This document shows positions 16,683 through 24,827 of a stretch of 43,972 nt of DNA, piece by piece. The notes beneath the pieces were generated by a model that saw only the letters and a list, made by a program, of their open reading frames with translations, ran no database searches and was not told where the DNA came from. A program made the translations under genes and the position numbers. Source of the stretch: GWA1-54-10 sp964349675 (GTDB lineage: Bacteria; Patescibacteriota; Minisyncoccia; Phycocordibacterales; SBAW01); assembly GCA_964349675.1 (NCBI GenBank), contig CAYGHD010000005.1, positions 1-43,972 of the forward strand. Reading direction: 5' to 3'. The number at the start of each line of letters is the position of its first letter. Position 1 is the stretch's first letter.

Positions 16683-17099
16683 ATGGTGCTTTTTTTCACC
16701 ACAACGTTGGCGGTTTCAATAGTGGCGCTCTGCGCGCTCTTTGGAGTGAAGCGCTGGGAACTGAGCACGGGGGCTGTGCTTTGGAGCACGGTGCGTCCTA
16801 AAATTGGGGCATTCTCGCACCACATCCTTTTGTGGGTCGAGAGCATACTACCTCGATTGCTATACGTGTATGCAAAGCGATGGGCTCGCTCGCTGCGCGC
16901 TGCGGCGCATAAACTTACTGCGTTTAGCGTGCTGCACCTGGAGCGCACACTGGAACGCGCCCTAGCGTTTGTCCGACACACCACATCTGCAAAGCCTGGC
17001 ACTGTTGAAGTGTCTGTATTTTTGCGAGAAGTGTCTGAGCATAAACGCAAAATTTTGCGTACAAAACAGGGCCGCCCCCGCGCGATAAAAGAGCACTAA
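16683..17099 (+). CDS. Small basic membrane-anchored protein, unknown
   Basis: 138 residues, not matched to a known family. One N-terminal transmembrane segment (VLFFTTTLAVSIVALCALFGV, about residues 2-22) is followed by a moderately hydrophobic stretch (about 44-62) and a strongly basic helical region rich in Arg and His. The C-terminus KTKQGRPRAIKEH-like tail is basic and probably cytoplasmic. The 5' signal and composition resemble the neighbouring genes, so it is likely a real native gene. Function unknown. Confidence 0.6.
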   Translation: MVLFFTTTLAVSIVALCALFGVKRWELSTGAVLWSTVRPKIGAFSHHILLWVESILPRLLYVYAKRWARSLRAAAHKLTAFSVLHLERTLERALAFVRHTTSAKPGTVEVSVFLREVSEHKRKILRTKQGRPRAIKEH

Positions 17100-17160
17100 C
17101 ACTCCTGTTGAGAAAATGATCAAAGACCGGTATATTAGGTTAGTTCCATAATTCCACGTC

Positions 17161-17219
17161 GCCGCCTTAGGGCCGACGCACTGGTCGGCCTCCCGACCGA
17201 AGCGTCGGGACTCAGTTGG
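17161..17219 (+). repeat. Broken copy of the tRNA-Thr 5' end around two tandem hairpins
   Basis: GCCGCCTTAG (17161-17170) and CTCAGTTGG (17211-17219) together equal the first 19 bases of the tRNA-Thr at 17229. Between them lie 40 bases forming two adjacent 20-nt hairpins: GGCCGAC/GTCGGCC (17171-17190, 6-nt loop) and TCCCGAC/GTCGGGA (17191-17210, 6-nt loop). No target duplication flanks the 40-mer. The rest of the tRNA is absent from this copy, so it cannot be a functional tRNA. Confidence 0.75.
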
Positions 17220-17228
17220 CAAAGAAAA

Positions 17229-17304
17229 GCCGCCTTAGCTCAGTTGGTAGAGCAACTCTTTTGTAAAGAGAAGGTCCCCAGTTCAAATCTGGGAGGCGGC
17301 TCCA
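17229..17304 (+). tRNA. tRNA-Thr (anticodon TGT)
   Basis: Full cloverleaf. The acceptor stem GCCGCCT pairs with AGGCGGC at 17294-17300, and CCA is encoded after the discriminator T. The D stem is GCTC/GAGC, the anticodon stem ACTCT/AGAGA with loop TTTGTAA (anticodon TGT, reading ACA), and the T stem CCCAG/CTGGG with loop TTCAAAT. Confidence 0.96.
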
Positions 17305-17325
17305 AATAGTGCAGGCAGGTATGTG

Positions 17326-18006
17326 TTAGCGTTGCCGGGTCGAAGTTGCGGCGCTCGTGGTGCTCAAGGTTTTGAGCTCGGGTATCAGCACTTGGATCTC
17401 TTCAAAGGTTTTAAACCCGTACACTGGCGGGCGATTATTTATAACCAAAGCGGGGAGCTGCTCGTCTAGTCCGCGCAGTGATATGAGTGTGCGCAAGGCA
17501 GAGAGGTCGAGATTGTAGTCAAACGAGTATACGCGCAGCCCTGGGTACTGTGTGCGCAAGTAGGTCAGCACATCGCCTGCGCGGCCGCATTCTGGGCAGT
17601 TGCCCGAGTTAGAGTAAAAGTACAGCACAAAGACTGGTTTAAGATTGCATTTTTGCGACACCTGCTGCATGAGAAGGTAGTCTTTAATCTGAAGCAGCGA
17701 ATACTGTTTTTTAAGGCGGACTACTTCAGGGTTGGTGTTGCCCAGGTTTTCCTCTGCGACCGAGAGTCGGCTGGCTATAGAGTTGAGCTCGCTTGAAAGG
17801 ATAGGATTTTGAGAAATGGTCTTACAGTCAAGGCTCCCTAAAAGTTCAAACTGCGTCTCTGAAGAGAGGATGTCTATGGCAATGCGCTCTTCAGTGGTGC
17901 GGATGTCGGCAATACGCGCCCGGTCGATGCTGGTGGCAAGGTAAAAGGCGGTACCAAAAATAGCTGCAGTGATAATAAAAACGATGATGTATTTTTGTAG
18001 CGGCAT
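17326..18006 (-). CDS. Membrane-anchored thioredoxin-fold protein
   Basis: 226 residues. An N-terminal transmembrane anchor (about 6-26) is followed by a helical, probably coiled-coil region (about 36-118) and a C-terminal thioredoxin-like domain. That domain has a CPEC active site (137-140) after VLYFYSNSGN, and the expected cis-proline in LPALVIN at 185. The domain should face outside and act in thiol-disulfide exchange on exported proteins such as the Cys-rich pilins and repeat proteins here; that link is inferred. A -10 element supports the start at 18006, 16 nt after the glycosyltransferase stop. Confidence 0.75.
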   Translation of the reverse strand: MPLQKYIIVFIITAAIFGTAFYLATSIDRARIADIRTTEERIAIDILSSETQFELLGSLDCKTISQNPILSSELNSIASRLSVAEENLGNTNPEVVRLKKQYSLLQIKDYLLMQQVSQKCNLKPVFVLYFYSNSGNCPECGRAGDVLTYLRTQYPGLRVYSFDYNLDLSALRTLISLRGLDEQLPALVINNRPPVYGFKTFEEIQVLIPELKTLSTTSAATSTRQR

Positions 18007-18013
18007 ACTAGCT

Positions 18014-18019
18014 GTTATA
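18014..18019 (-). promoter_or_regulatory. -10 element of the thioredoxin-like gene
   Basis: TATAAC on the minus strand ends 7 nt before the ATG at 18006. Confidence 0.45.
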
Positions 18020-18022
18020 GCA

Positions 18023-19267
18023 CTATTTGTGTGAGCTGTCCCACACCGTTTCTTTTGATAAAAGGGCGCCCCAGGCTGCGCGGGCAAGCCACAGTGGGGC
18101 CACAAAACCATAGAGTGCAAAGTATGAAGCCAGGGTGCCGATGCCAAAGTCGGCTCCGGCGATGCGTCGGCCGATAAGGATTGCGCTAAAAGTCATAATG
18201 ACGGTTGCGATGATTAAAAAGGTGAGCATGCTGGTGTTTATGTAAAACCAAGACAGATGCGCAAACGATGGGTATGGGATGATACCCGTTGCCCAGATGT
18301 CGAGCGCGCGCGTCATAAGTCCGGCACTTACTCGGTATAAGAGATACCCGGTCGAGTAGAGCGCGCCTACAAACAGCGCGAGTCCGAAGGGCAGCACCAG
18401 CATGCCAAAGTTGCCGAATGCAGGGTTAAAGTACATGTGCGCGTAGTCTTTTGAGTTTTGCAAAAAACCTTGCGACCAGCGGGTGCGCTGTTTAACAAGC
18501 TTGCGCAAGGTGTTGGGTACTTTGGTGTACACAATCGCTGTGTGCGCGTTTTCAATCGTCAAATGTTTTGAGTGCATCCGAAACGCCATTTCCATGTCTT
18601 CGGTATTGTGTGCATGTTTGAAAAACCCAACGGTGTCAAACACGCTGCGGCGATAGATAGAAAATGGCCCAGGCAGCACTGATATTGCGGCGAGGTTGTC
18701 GAATGTTTTTTTTACAAAGATGCCGAAGGTATATTCTGCCGACTGCATAAGCTCGAGCAGGTTCCTTGGGCCAAGGACTTTCATTGCGGGGACAACAGCA
18801 GACGCTTGGGGGCTTTGCTCGAATTTTTTGATGACTTCGCTCAGCGCATCAGGGGCGACAAACGAGTCTGCATCGAGGCAGCCGACAAACTCCCCGGTTG
18901 ATTTGGCGATGCCAAAGTTGAGCGCTGTCCACTTGCCGCCGTTTTCTTTGTGATAAAAATGGACGGACGGATGCTTGCGCGCCAAGTCCTCGCCGATTTG
19001 GCGAGTGTTGTCTTTTGAGCCATCGTCGACAATGAGTATCTCTAGTTTGTCTTTTGGATACTCAAGCGCCAACAGCGAGTCGATGGTGCCGGAGAGCGTT
19101 TTCTCTTCGTTAAAACAGGGGACGACCATCGATACTGCAGGATACTGTTTTGGGCTCCCGACGGTCTTGTCGCTGGGGAGTTTTTCAAAAAAAGAGATGA
19201 ACAAAAACACCTCAAAATAGAGACCTAAAAAAAGGCATAAATAGATACCATACACACCGAAATCCAT
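18023..19267 (-). CDS. Membrane glycosyltransferase, family 2, processive type
   Basis: 414 residues. One N-terminal transmembrane helix (about 5-27) precedes a GT-A domain with VVPCFNEEKTL (48-58), VDDGS (80-84), the DXD-like metal motif LDADS (131-135), NTEDMEM with the catalytic ED, and QRTRWSQG (the QxxRW signature of processive enzymes such as hyaluronan and cellulose synthases). About four transmembrane helices follow. It likely adds sugars from nucleotide sugars to a growing surface polysaccharide or poly-N-acetylglucosamine-like polymer. The product is not known. The TTG at 19276 lies on the -10 element, so the ATG at 19267 is preferred. Confidence 0.88.
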   Translation of the reverse strand: MDFGVYGIYLCLFLGLYFEVFLFISFFEKLPSDKTVGSPKQYPAVSMVVPCFNEEKTLSGTIDSLLALEYPKDKLEILIVDDGSKDNTRQIGEDLARKHPSVHFYHKENGGKWTALNFGIAKSTGEFVGCLDADSFVAPDALSEVIKKFEQSPQASAVVPAMKVLGPRNLLELMQSAEYTFGIFVKKTFDNLAAISVLPGPFSIYRRSVFDTVGFFKHAHNTEDMEMAFRMHSKHLTIENAHTAIVYTKVPNTLRKLVKQRTRWSQGFLQNSKDYAHMYFNPAFGNFGMLVLPFGLALFVGALYSTGYLLYRVSAGLMTRALDIWATGIIPYPSFAHLSWFYINTSMLTFLIIATVIMTFSAILIGRRIAGADFGIGTLASYFALYGFVAPLWLARAAWGALLSKETVWDSSHK

Positions 19268-19275
19268 GTGCGGCA

Positions 19276-19281
19276 ACTATA
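19276..19281 (-). promoter_or_regulatory. -10 element of the glycosyltransferase gene
   Basis: TATAGT on the minus strand ends 8 nt before the ATG at 19267, back to back with the pheS element. Confidence 0.55.
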
Positions 19282-19302
19282 CCATTTTGGCCAAAAAACG
19301 GC

Positions 19303-19308
19303 TATAGT
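19303..19308 (+). promoter_or_regulatory. -10 element of pheS
   Basis: TATAGT ends 7 nt before the pheS ATG at 19316. Confidence 0.6.
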
Positions 19309-19315
19309 AGAGCGT

Positions 19316-20053
19316 ATGGATAATCCACGCGGGCACCTGCACCCTATCTCATCACTTATTCGTGAGGCAAACCAAATATTTTCAAAAATGGGCTTCACGT
19401 TAGCTGACGGGCCTTTGCTCGAGAGTGAATGGTACAACTTTGATGCACTCAATGTACCAAAGGACCATCCGGCTCGCGACATGCAGGATACGTTTTTTAT
19501 CAAAGACGAGCCGGGGTATGTGTTGCGCACGCAAACCTCGCCGGTGCAGGTGCGCTACATGGAAAGTCAAATAAAAAAAGGTATCGAGCCGCCCTATCGG
19601 GTGATTGTGCCGGGCAAAGTATTTCGTAATGAGGCAACTGACATGACGCACGAGGCCGAGTTTTTTCAACTTGAGGGGCTGGTGGTGGGCGAGGACATTA
19701 CCATGGCACACTTAAAAGGCACGCTCGACAAATTTTACTCAGAACTGTTTAAAGGCGCTGATGTGGAGGTGCGGTTTCGTCCCAGCTTTTTTCCCTTTGT
19801 TGAGCCGGGCGTCGAGGTGGATGCGCGCATCAATGGTGAGCATGTGCCCGAGAAATTGCGCGGCCGTTGGATAGAGATGATGGGTGCGGGGATGGTGCAT
19901 CCAACTGTTTTAAAAAATGCCGGTGTCGATCCAAACAAATATCGTGGGTTTGCGTTTGGTATGGGGCTCGACCGTTTGGCGATGCTGCGTTGGGCGATAG
20001 ACGACGTGCGTTTGATGCACTCGGCGGACCTGCGCTTCATAAATCAATTTTAA
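19316..20053 (+). CDS. pheS: Phenylalanyl-tRNA synthetase alpha subunit, short form
   Basis: The catalytic subunit that charges tRNA-Phe. The 245-residue product holds the complete class II core: HPARDMQDTFF (motif 2 region), LRTQTSPVQVRYM, FRNEATDMTHEAEFFQLEG, and GFAFGMGLDRLAMLRW (motif 3). It starts at HPISSLIRE, so the N-terminal coiled coil of about 85-90 residues, which contacts tRNA in standard PheS, is missing. The frame upstream of the ATG runs directly into the promoter, so the domain is truly absent and not mis-called. pheT follows after one base. Confidence 0.94.
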   Translation: MDNPRGHLHPISSLIREANQIFSKMGFTLADGPLLESEWYNFDALNVPKDHPARDMQDTFFIKDEPGYVLRTQTSPVQVRYMESQIKKGIEPPYRVIVPGKVFRNEATDMTHEAEFFQLEGLVVGEDITMAHLKGTLDKFYSELFKGADVEVRFRPSFFPFVEPGVEVDARINGEHVPEKLRGRWIEMMGAGMVHPTVLKNAGVDPNKYRGFAFGMGLDRLAMLRWAIDDVRLMHSADLRFINQF

Positions 20054-20054
20054 T

Positions 20055-21977
20055 ATGCATATCTCACGCAATTGGCTACAAACTTTTTTTGATCAACCAC
20101 TACCAGATGTAGAGGCGCTGTCCGATGCACTGACATTCCATGCGTTTGAAATTGATGGGGTAGAGAAAGTGGGCAAGGATGATGTGTTGGACGTTAAGGT
20201 GACGCCCAACCGCGGACACGACGCCTTGTCGCATCGCGGCATTGCAAAAGAGCTTTCTGCAATACTCAAGCTTCCACTGAAGACGGATCCACTAAGCCAC
20301 ACTTTGCAGAGCGAGAGTAAGACTTGGCCTAGCGGCCTGGAGCGCTCGAGCGGGCAGAGTGTGGCGACTGTGGCTGTTTCCATACAAAATTCAGACCTTT
20401 GTAAACGGTATATTGCAGGATATATAAAAGGTGTCGAAGTAACAGAGTCGCCAGAGTGGCTCAAGACGAGGTTAGAGGCAATTGGCCAGCGCTCGATAAA
20501 CAATATTGTCGACGCTACAAACTATGTGATGTTTAACCTAGGCCAGCCGCTACATGCGTTTGATGCCGCAAAACTTGGGCAAACAGATGGGACGTATGCA
20601 ATTACCGTCCGCACCGCACAAGTGGGGGAGAAACTTATGGCGCTCGACGAAAAAGAATATACTCTTAGCGACTCGATGCTCGTTATTGCCGATGCCAACA
20701 GTGATGCGCCAATAGGTGTGGCGGGGGTAAAGGGTGGTATGCCTGCGGGTATAACAAGTGACACAAAAGACATTATTTTAGAGTCCGCAAACTTCGACGG
20801 TGTGTCGGTGCGCAAAACTGCACAGGCACTGAAACTCCGCACCGATGCAAGCGCACGCTTTGAGCAAGTGCTTTCGCCTGAGTTGGCAGGCTATGGCATG
20901 CAGGCAGTTGTCGAACTTATCAAGCAAATCGCCGGTGGTGAGGTTGTGGGCTTTGTTGATGAGTATCCAAATAAACAACAACCTTGGCAGGTAAGTGTGA
21001 CTACTGCCCAAGTGACCAAGGTTTTGGGTGATACTTTTGGCGAAAAAGAGATTATAGACTCGTTTGATAGGCTTGGATTTTTGTACACGAAAGAGGACGA
21101 TGTGTTTGTTGTTACAGCATCCTTTGAGCGGCTGGATTTGCAGATTGCCGAAGATTTGATCGAGGAGGTGGGGCGCATCATTGGGTACGACCACGTGCCG
21201 CCTCTTGAATTACCGCCATTTTCTAGAGAAGTGGAGGTAAATCAAAACTTTTATTGGACGGAACTCGTTAGAGAATGGTTAGTAAGTCTCGGGTTTTCGG
21301 AAGTATTTACTTCAGTATTTTCAGAAAAAGGAGAACGTACTGTGTTGAATAAAGTGGATGGCATGAAACCGTACTTGAGAGATAGTTTGGTATCTAACTT
21401 ACAAGAGGTGCTCGATAGGAATGTTAGAAATAAAGAACATCTTGGCCTTAGGCGTGTAGGTGTTTTTGAGATTGGTATGGTTTGGAATAGGGGAGTTGAG
21501 TCGCTTATGCTCGGCATTGCTGCCGAAAATTTGAAAGGAGAAAAAACCGTAAAAGAGATCTTCTCAGATATGATTCAGAACCCTGATGTCTCATTTAATA
21601 CTAATCCAGAAAAAACTACGCTTGAGGTAAAAATAGCGGATATGAAGTTTCCGCAACAGGGGCCGTATGATGATTTGCTGCTCTCTCAAACCCAGCAATA
21701 CAAACCATTTTCAAAATTTCCCTACATTGTGCGTGATGTTGCTTTTTGGACTTCTGGCACTAGTGAGCAGGAGGTGGCTGAGCTGATTAAAAACGAGACT
21801 GGGGAGTTGTGCGTAAAAATTGCATTGTTCGATACCTTCCAAAAAGGAGACAAGGTCTCATACGCATTTCGCCTTATCTTTCAGTCGTTTGAAAAGACGC
21901 TCACTGACGAAGAGGTGAATGGGGTGATGGAAAAAGTCTACGAGGCACTCAAGGCAAAAGGATTCGAAATTAGATAA
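20055..21977 (+). CDS. pheT: Phenylalanyl-tRNA synthetase beta subunit, lacking the OB-fold tRNA-binding domain
   Basis: 640 residues against about 790 in E. coli. The N-terminal FEIDGVEKVG (31-40) joins almost directly to LDVKVTPNRGHDALSHRGIAKEL (45-67); in full-length PheT about 110 residues of an EMAP-like OB fold lie between these. The B3/B4 editing-domain region (LYKRYIAGYI-like segment to NYVMFNLGQPLHAFD) and B5 are present. The C-terminal anticodon-binding FDX-ACB domain (YKPFSKFPYIVRDVAFW to the end) is intact. It forms the heterotetramer with PheS. Confidence 0.94.
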   Translation: MHISRNWLQTFFDQPLPDVEALSDALTFHAFEIDGVEKVGKDDVLDVKVTPNRGHDALSHRGIAKELSAILKLPLKTDPLSHTLQSESKTWPSGLERSSGQSVATVAVSIQNSDLCKRYIAGYIKGVEVTESPEWLKTRLEAIGQRSINNIVDATNYVMFNLGQPLHAFDAAKLGQTDGTYAITVRTAQVGEKLMALDEKEYTLSDSMLVIADANSDAPIGVAGVKGGMPAGITSDTKDIILESANFDGVSVRKTAQALKLRTDASARFEQVLSPELAGYGMQAVVELIKQIAGGEVVGFVDEYPNKQQPWQVSVTTAQVTKVLGDTFGEKEIIDSFDRLGFLYTKEDDVFVVTASFERLDLQIAEDLIEEVGRIIGYDHVPPLELPPFSREVEVNQNFYWTELVREWLVSLGFSEVFTSVFSEKGERTVLNKVDGMKPYLRDSLVSNLQEVLDRNVRNKEHLGLRRVGVFEIGMVWNRGVESLMLGIAAENLKGEKTVKEIFSDMIQNPDVSFNTNPEKTTLEVKIADMKFPQQGPYDDLLLSQTQQYKPFSKFPYIVRDVAFWTSGTSEQEVAELIKNETGELCVKIALFDTFQKGDKVSYAFRLIFQSFEKTLTDEEVNGVMEKVYEALKAKGFEIR

Positions 21978-21982
21978 AAAAT

Positions 21983-22010
21983 AACACCGCAGCTTTTGGC
22001 TGCGGTGTTT
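21983..22010. terminator. Bidirectional terminator between pheT and the convergent unknown gene
   Basis: An 11-bp stem AACACCGCAGC/GCTGCGGTGTT with a 5-nt loop. The minus strand reads into a run of U with few breaks, so it works best for the gene at 22015; the plus strand has only a short T run after the stem. Confidence 0.75.
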
Positions 22011-22014
22011 GAGG

Positions 22015-22635
22015 CTACTGGCTTTGTCTAAGGAACATGGCGCGCATCTCTGCCGGCGCGTGTGGTGCAAATGAGATAGAGAGAATCTCCTTCGCATAGA
22101 AGGCAAGAAGCGGCGACTCTGGACCGAGGTGCTCAGATGTTTGTTTCAGCGCAAGGCGCAAAGCGTCGTCGAGTTCTTCGTAGACACGCGCTTTTTCTTG
22201 GTTTTTCGGGTCCTGACGAAAGAATGCGTTGATCTTGGAGGTGTGTGCGTGCGTCGAAAAACCGATAGAGACAACGGCTTCTGCCAAGGTCACCCGATCT
22301 TCGAAGCTGATATCCTGTCCGAGAACGCTTTTCCCCACGTTTCCAGCAATATTCCATGCAACTCGCGTTGCGTTATCAAGCCAGTCGTGCGTGCGCTCAT
22401 GGGCAGCGGCTTCACCGGCTCCACTAATGAGAGCTTCGACCATGGGTCGGACGAGTTGGTTTGGTGACGTCAGAATTGCGTGCACTACTCGTGCAAGCTC
22501 CAGACATCTCGGAAGGCTAACTTCGTCGCCTAGAATATTTGCTGCAATGGTCCGACTTGCTTCCAATACTGCATGGATGTGAACAAATCCAGATTTGCCT
22601 TCAGTGTCTGACAAGGTACTTCTCCGTACAGTCAC
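22015..22635 (-). CDS. Unknown cytoplasmic helical protein
   Basis: 206 residues from the GTG start. No family was recognised. It has no signal peptide or transmembrane segment and looks mainly helical, with Glu/Ala/Leu-rich stretches and many His. Two starts are possible. The GTG at 22635 has no Shine-Dalgarno site and sits at the foot of a hairpin. The TTG at 22614 has GGAG 7 nt upstream, giving 199 residues beginning SDTEGKSGF. The TTG is attractive because a nearly identical GGAG-TTG site occurs before the gene at 39928. Terminator downstream is clear. Confidence 0.6.
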   Translation of the reverse strand: MTVRRSTLSDTEGKSGFVHIHAVLEASRTIAANILGDEVSLPRCLELARVVHAILTSPNQLVRPMVEALISGAGEAAAHERTHDWLDNATRVAWNIAGNVGKSVLGQDISFEDRVTLAEAVVSIGFSTHAHTSKINAFFRQDPKNQEKARVYEELDDALRLALKQTSEHLGPESPLLAFYAKEILSISFAPHAPAEMRAMFLRQSQ

Positions 22636-22667
22636 AGATTAGTGTGTTCCCCACACAAGATTAATCT
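22636..22667. promoter_or_regulatory. Interrupted inverted repeat upstream of the unknown gene
   Basis: AGATTA-GTGTG pairs with CACAC-TAATCT around a TTCCC loop, with a 5-base bulge (AAGAT) on one arm. AGATTAATCT inside it is also a perfect 10-bp palindrome. It ends right at the GTG start codon. It could be an operator or a structured leader. Confidence 0.35.
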
Positions 22668-22735
22668 AACATAATTTTTGGATTTTGCAAGTACTTCCTG
22701 CGCAAAAGTACCTTTCGCCCGGGCCAATAATTTGG

Positions 22736-22741
22736 TAGAAT
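22736..22741 (+). promoter_or_regulatory. Possible -10 element of gyrB
   Basis: TAGAAT with a poor -35 (TTTCGC) 17 bp upstream would give a leader of about 28 nt. A TATAGA at 22769-22774 is too close to the ATG (2 nt) to act as a -10. Confidence 0.3.
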
Positions 22742-22776
22742 ATGTGCACAGCACAAGGGCAATTTTTGTATAGACA

Positions 22777-24825
22777 ATGGCAGATAAAGAAAAAAAATCC
22801 TCATATAGCGCCCAAGATATTACCGTTCTCGAAGGGCTCGAGGCGGTGCGTCGCCGCCCCGGTATGTACATCGGCACAACCGGCCCTGAAGGCTTGCATC
22901 ACCTGGTGTGGGAAGTGTTTGATAACTCCCGCGATGAAGCCATGGGCGGCTTTGCCGATGACATTGAGGTGGTGGTGCTGCCGGGCAACATGGTGCGCAT
23001 TGCCGACAACGGCCGCGGCATCCCGGTTGATATCCACAAAGCGACAAAAGTCTCTGCACTCGAGACGATTATGACCACGCTCCACGCAGGAGGTAAATTT
23101 GGCGGCGAGGGCTACAAAGTGTCTGGCGGCTTGCACGGTGTGGGTGCCTCGGTGGTAAACGCACTTTCGACGTATCTGCTTGTCGAGGTGCACCGCGAGG
23201 GTGGCGCGCATATGCAAGAGTATGCAAAAGGCAAGAAAAAAGCCGCAGTTAAAAAAATCGGCTCGTCTAAATTGCACGGCACGGCGACTACGTTTGCTCC
23301 GGATGGAGAAATCTTTACCGCAACGACGATTTTTGATTTTGACAAAATCGTATCGCATTTGCGCGAGCAGGCCTATTTGGTAAAAGGGCTGCGCATCACC
23401 ATTATCGACGCGCGTGACTCAAGCGTTAAGCTCCCAAAGCCCGGCGATGGGCTCTATATCCGCGACCTGCTGCCAGACTGCCCTTCACAAACGTTTTACT
23501 TTGAAGGTGGCTTGCGCTCGCTGGTGTCGTTTTACAACCGCTACCAAAAACCGATTCATAAAAATATTTTTTACATCGAGCGCGAGCAAGATGATGTTGC
23601 GGTTGAAATCGCGCTGCAGTATGTCGATGACATTTCTTCGCGCCTCTTCCCCTTTGCAAACAACATCTACAACCAAGAGGGTGGCACCCATACCACCGGT
23701 TTTCGCACGGCGCTGACGCGGACACTCAACGCGTATGGCCGCAAAAGCGGGATTTTAAAAGAGAGCGAGGAAAACCTGACGGGGGATGACGTGCTTGAAG
23801 GTTTGACAGCGGTCGTGTCGGTTAAGCTGCGCGAAATCCAGTTTGAAGGGCAGACCAAAGGCAAGCTTGGTTCGGTAGAGGCGCGCGGTGCGGTGGATGC
23901 GGTGTTTGCTTCTGCCTTTAATGAATTTTTGGAGGAAAACCCAGACGACGCCCGGTCAATTATCTCCAAATCTATCCTCGCGCTTAAAGCCCGTAAAGCG
24001 GCAAAGGCGGCAAAGGACTCGGTGCTCCGCAAGGGTGCGCTTGAAGGCATGACGCTCCCGGGCAAGCTGGCAGACTGCCAAAGCAAAGATGCCTCCGAGT
24101 CTGAGATCTTTGTGGTAGAGGGAGATTCCGCAGGCGGCTCTGCAAAGACGGGCCGTGACCGCCGCACGCAAGCGATACTTCCGCTGCGCGGCAAAATCCT
24201 CAACGTCGAGCGTGCGCGGCTCGACAAAATGCTCGCCTCTGAGCAGATTAAAAATCTAGTCGTGGCGCTGGGTACTGCCATTGGTGACGTATTTGATATT
24301 TCAAAACTGCGCTACCACAAAGTAATTATTGCGACCGACGCCGACGTTGACGGTGCGCACATCCGCACCTTGCTGCTGACGCTCTTGTATCGCCACTTCA
24401 AACCACTGATTGAAGGCGGGTTTATCTACATCGCGCAGCCGCCGTTGTACAAAATCAAACGCGGTAAAGAAGTGCACTATGTGTATTCAGATGAAGAAAA
24501 AAATGCGCTGCTGGGCGCTGACGCCGACGTGGTGGTTGATGGCGAGGGTGACGTGCTGGATGAAAAAGAAGAAGAGGAAGAAGTTGCCGACACAAAAAAC
24601 AAGAAGCAAAAAATCCATATCCAGCGCTACAAAGGGTTGGGAGAAATGAACCCAGACGAGCTGTGGGAAACAACCATGGACCCTGCGCGGCGGGTGCTCA
24701 AGCAGGTTGCGGTGGGTGACGCTGCAGAGGCAGACCAAGTATTTGATATTTTAATGGGGGAGGATGTGAGTTCCAGAAAGTCGTTTATCCAGTCAAACGC
24801 AAAGTTAGCGAATTTGGATATCTAG
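22777..24825 (+). CDS. gyrB: DNA gyrase subunit B
   Basis: The ATPase and TOPRIM subunit of the type II topoisomerase that introduces negative supercoils. The 682-residue product contains the GHKL motifs EVFDNSRDEAMGG, IADNGRGIPVD and VSGGLHGVGASVVNALS, then the transducer domain, the TOPRIM motifs EGDSAGGSAKTGRDRRTQAILPLRG and DADVDGAHIR, and the C-terminal IQRYKGLGEMN. An acidic insertion of about 25 residues (around VDGEGDVLDEKEEEEEVAD) interrupts the segment just before IQRYKGLGEM. ParE is an alternative, but the TOPRIM sequence and lineage context favour GyrB. It ends 2 nt before the convergent CARDB gene. Confidence 0.93.
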   Translation: MADKEKKSSYSAQDITVLEGLEAVRRRPGMYIGTTGPEGLHHLVWEVFDNSRDEAMGGFADDIEVVVLPGNMVRIADNGRGIPVDIHKATKVSALETIMTTLHAGGKFGGEGYKVSGGLHGVGASVVNALSTYLLVEVHREGGAHMQEYAKGKKKAAVKKIGSSKLHGTATTFAPDGEIFTATTIFDFDKIVSHLREQAYLVKGLRITIIDARDSSVKLPKPGDGLYIRDLLPDCPSQTFYFEGGLRSLVSFYNRYQKPIHKNIFYIEREQDDVAVEIALQYVDDISSRLFPFANNIYNQEGGTHTTGFRTALTRTLNAYGRKSGILKESEENLTGDDVLEGLTAVVSVKLREIQFEGQTKGKLGSVEARGAVDAVFASAFNEFLEENPDDARSIISKSILALKARKAAKAAKDSVLRKGALEGMTLPGKLADCQSKDASESEIFVVEGDSAGGSAKTGRDRRTQAILPLRGKILNVERARLDKMLASEQIKNLVVALGTAIGDVFDISKLRYHKVIIATDADVDGAHIRTLLLTLLYRHFKPLIEGGFIYIAQPPLYKIKRGKEVHYVYSDEEKNALLGADADVVVDGEGDVLDEKEEEEEVADTKNKKQKIHIQRYKGLGEMNPDELWETTMDPARRVLKQVAVGDAAEADQVFDILMGEDVSSRKSFIQSNAKLANLDI

Positions 24826-24827
24826 GG

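Noticed and set aside
17161..17219. Second functional tRNA-Thr
   Set aside because: Only the first 19 bases are present and they are split by 40 bp; no anticodon or T arm follows.
22769..22774. TATAGA next to the gyrB ATG as a -10
   Set aside because: Only 2 nt separate it from the ATG, so transcription would start inside the coding region.
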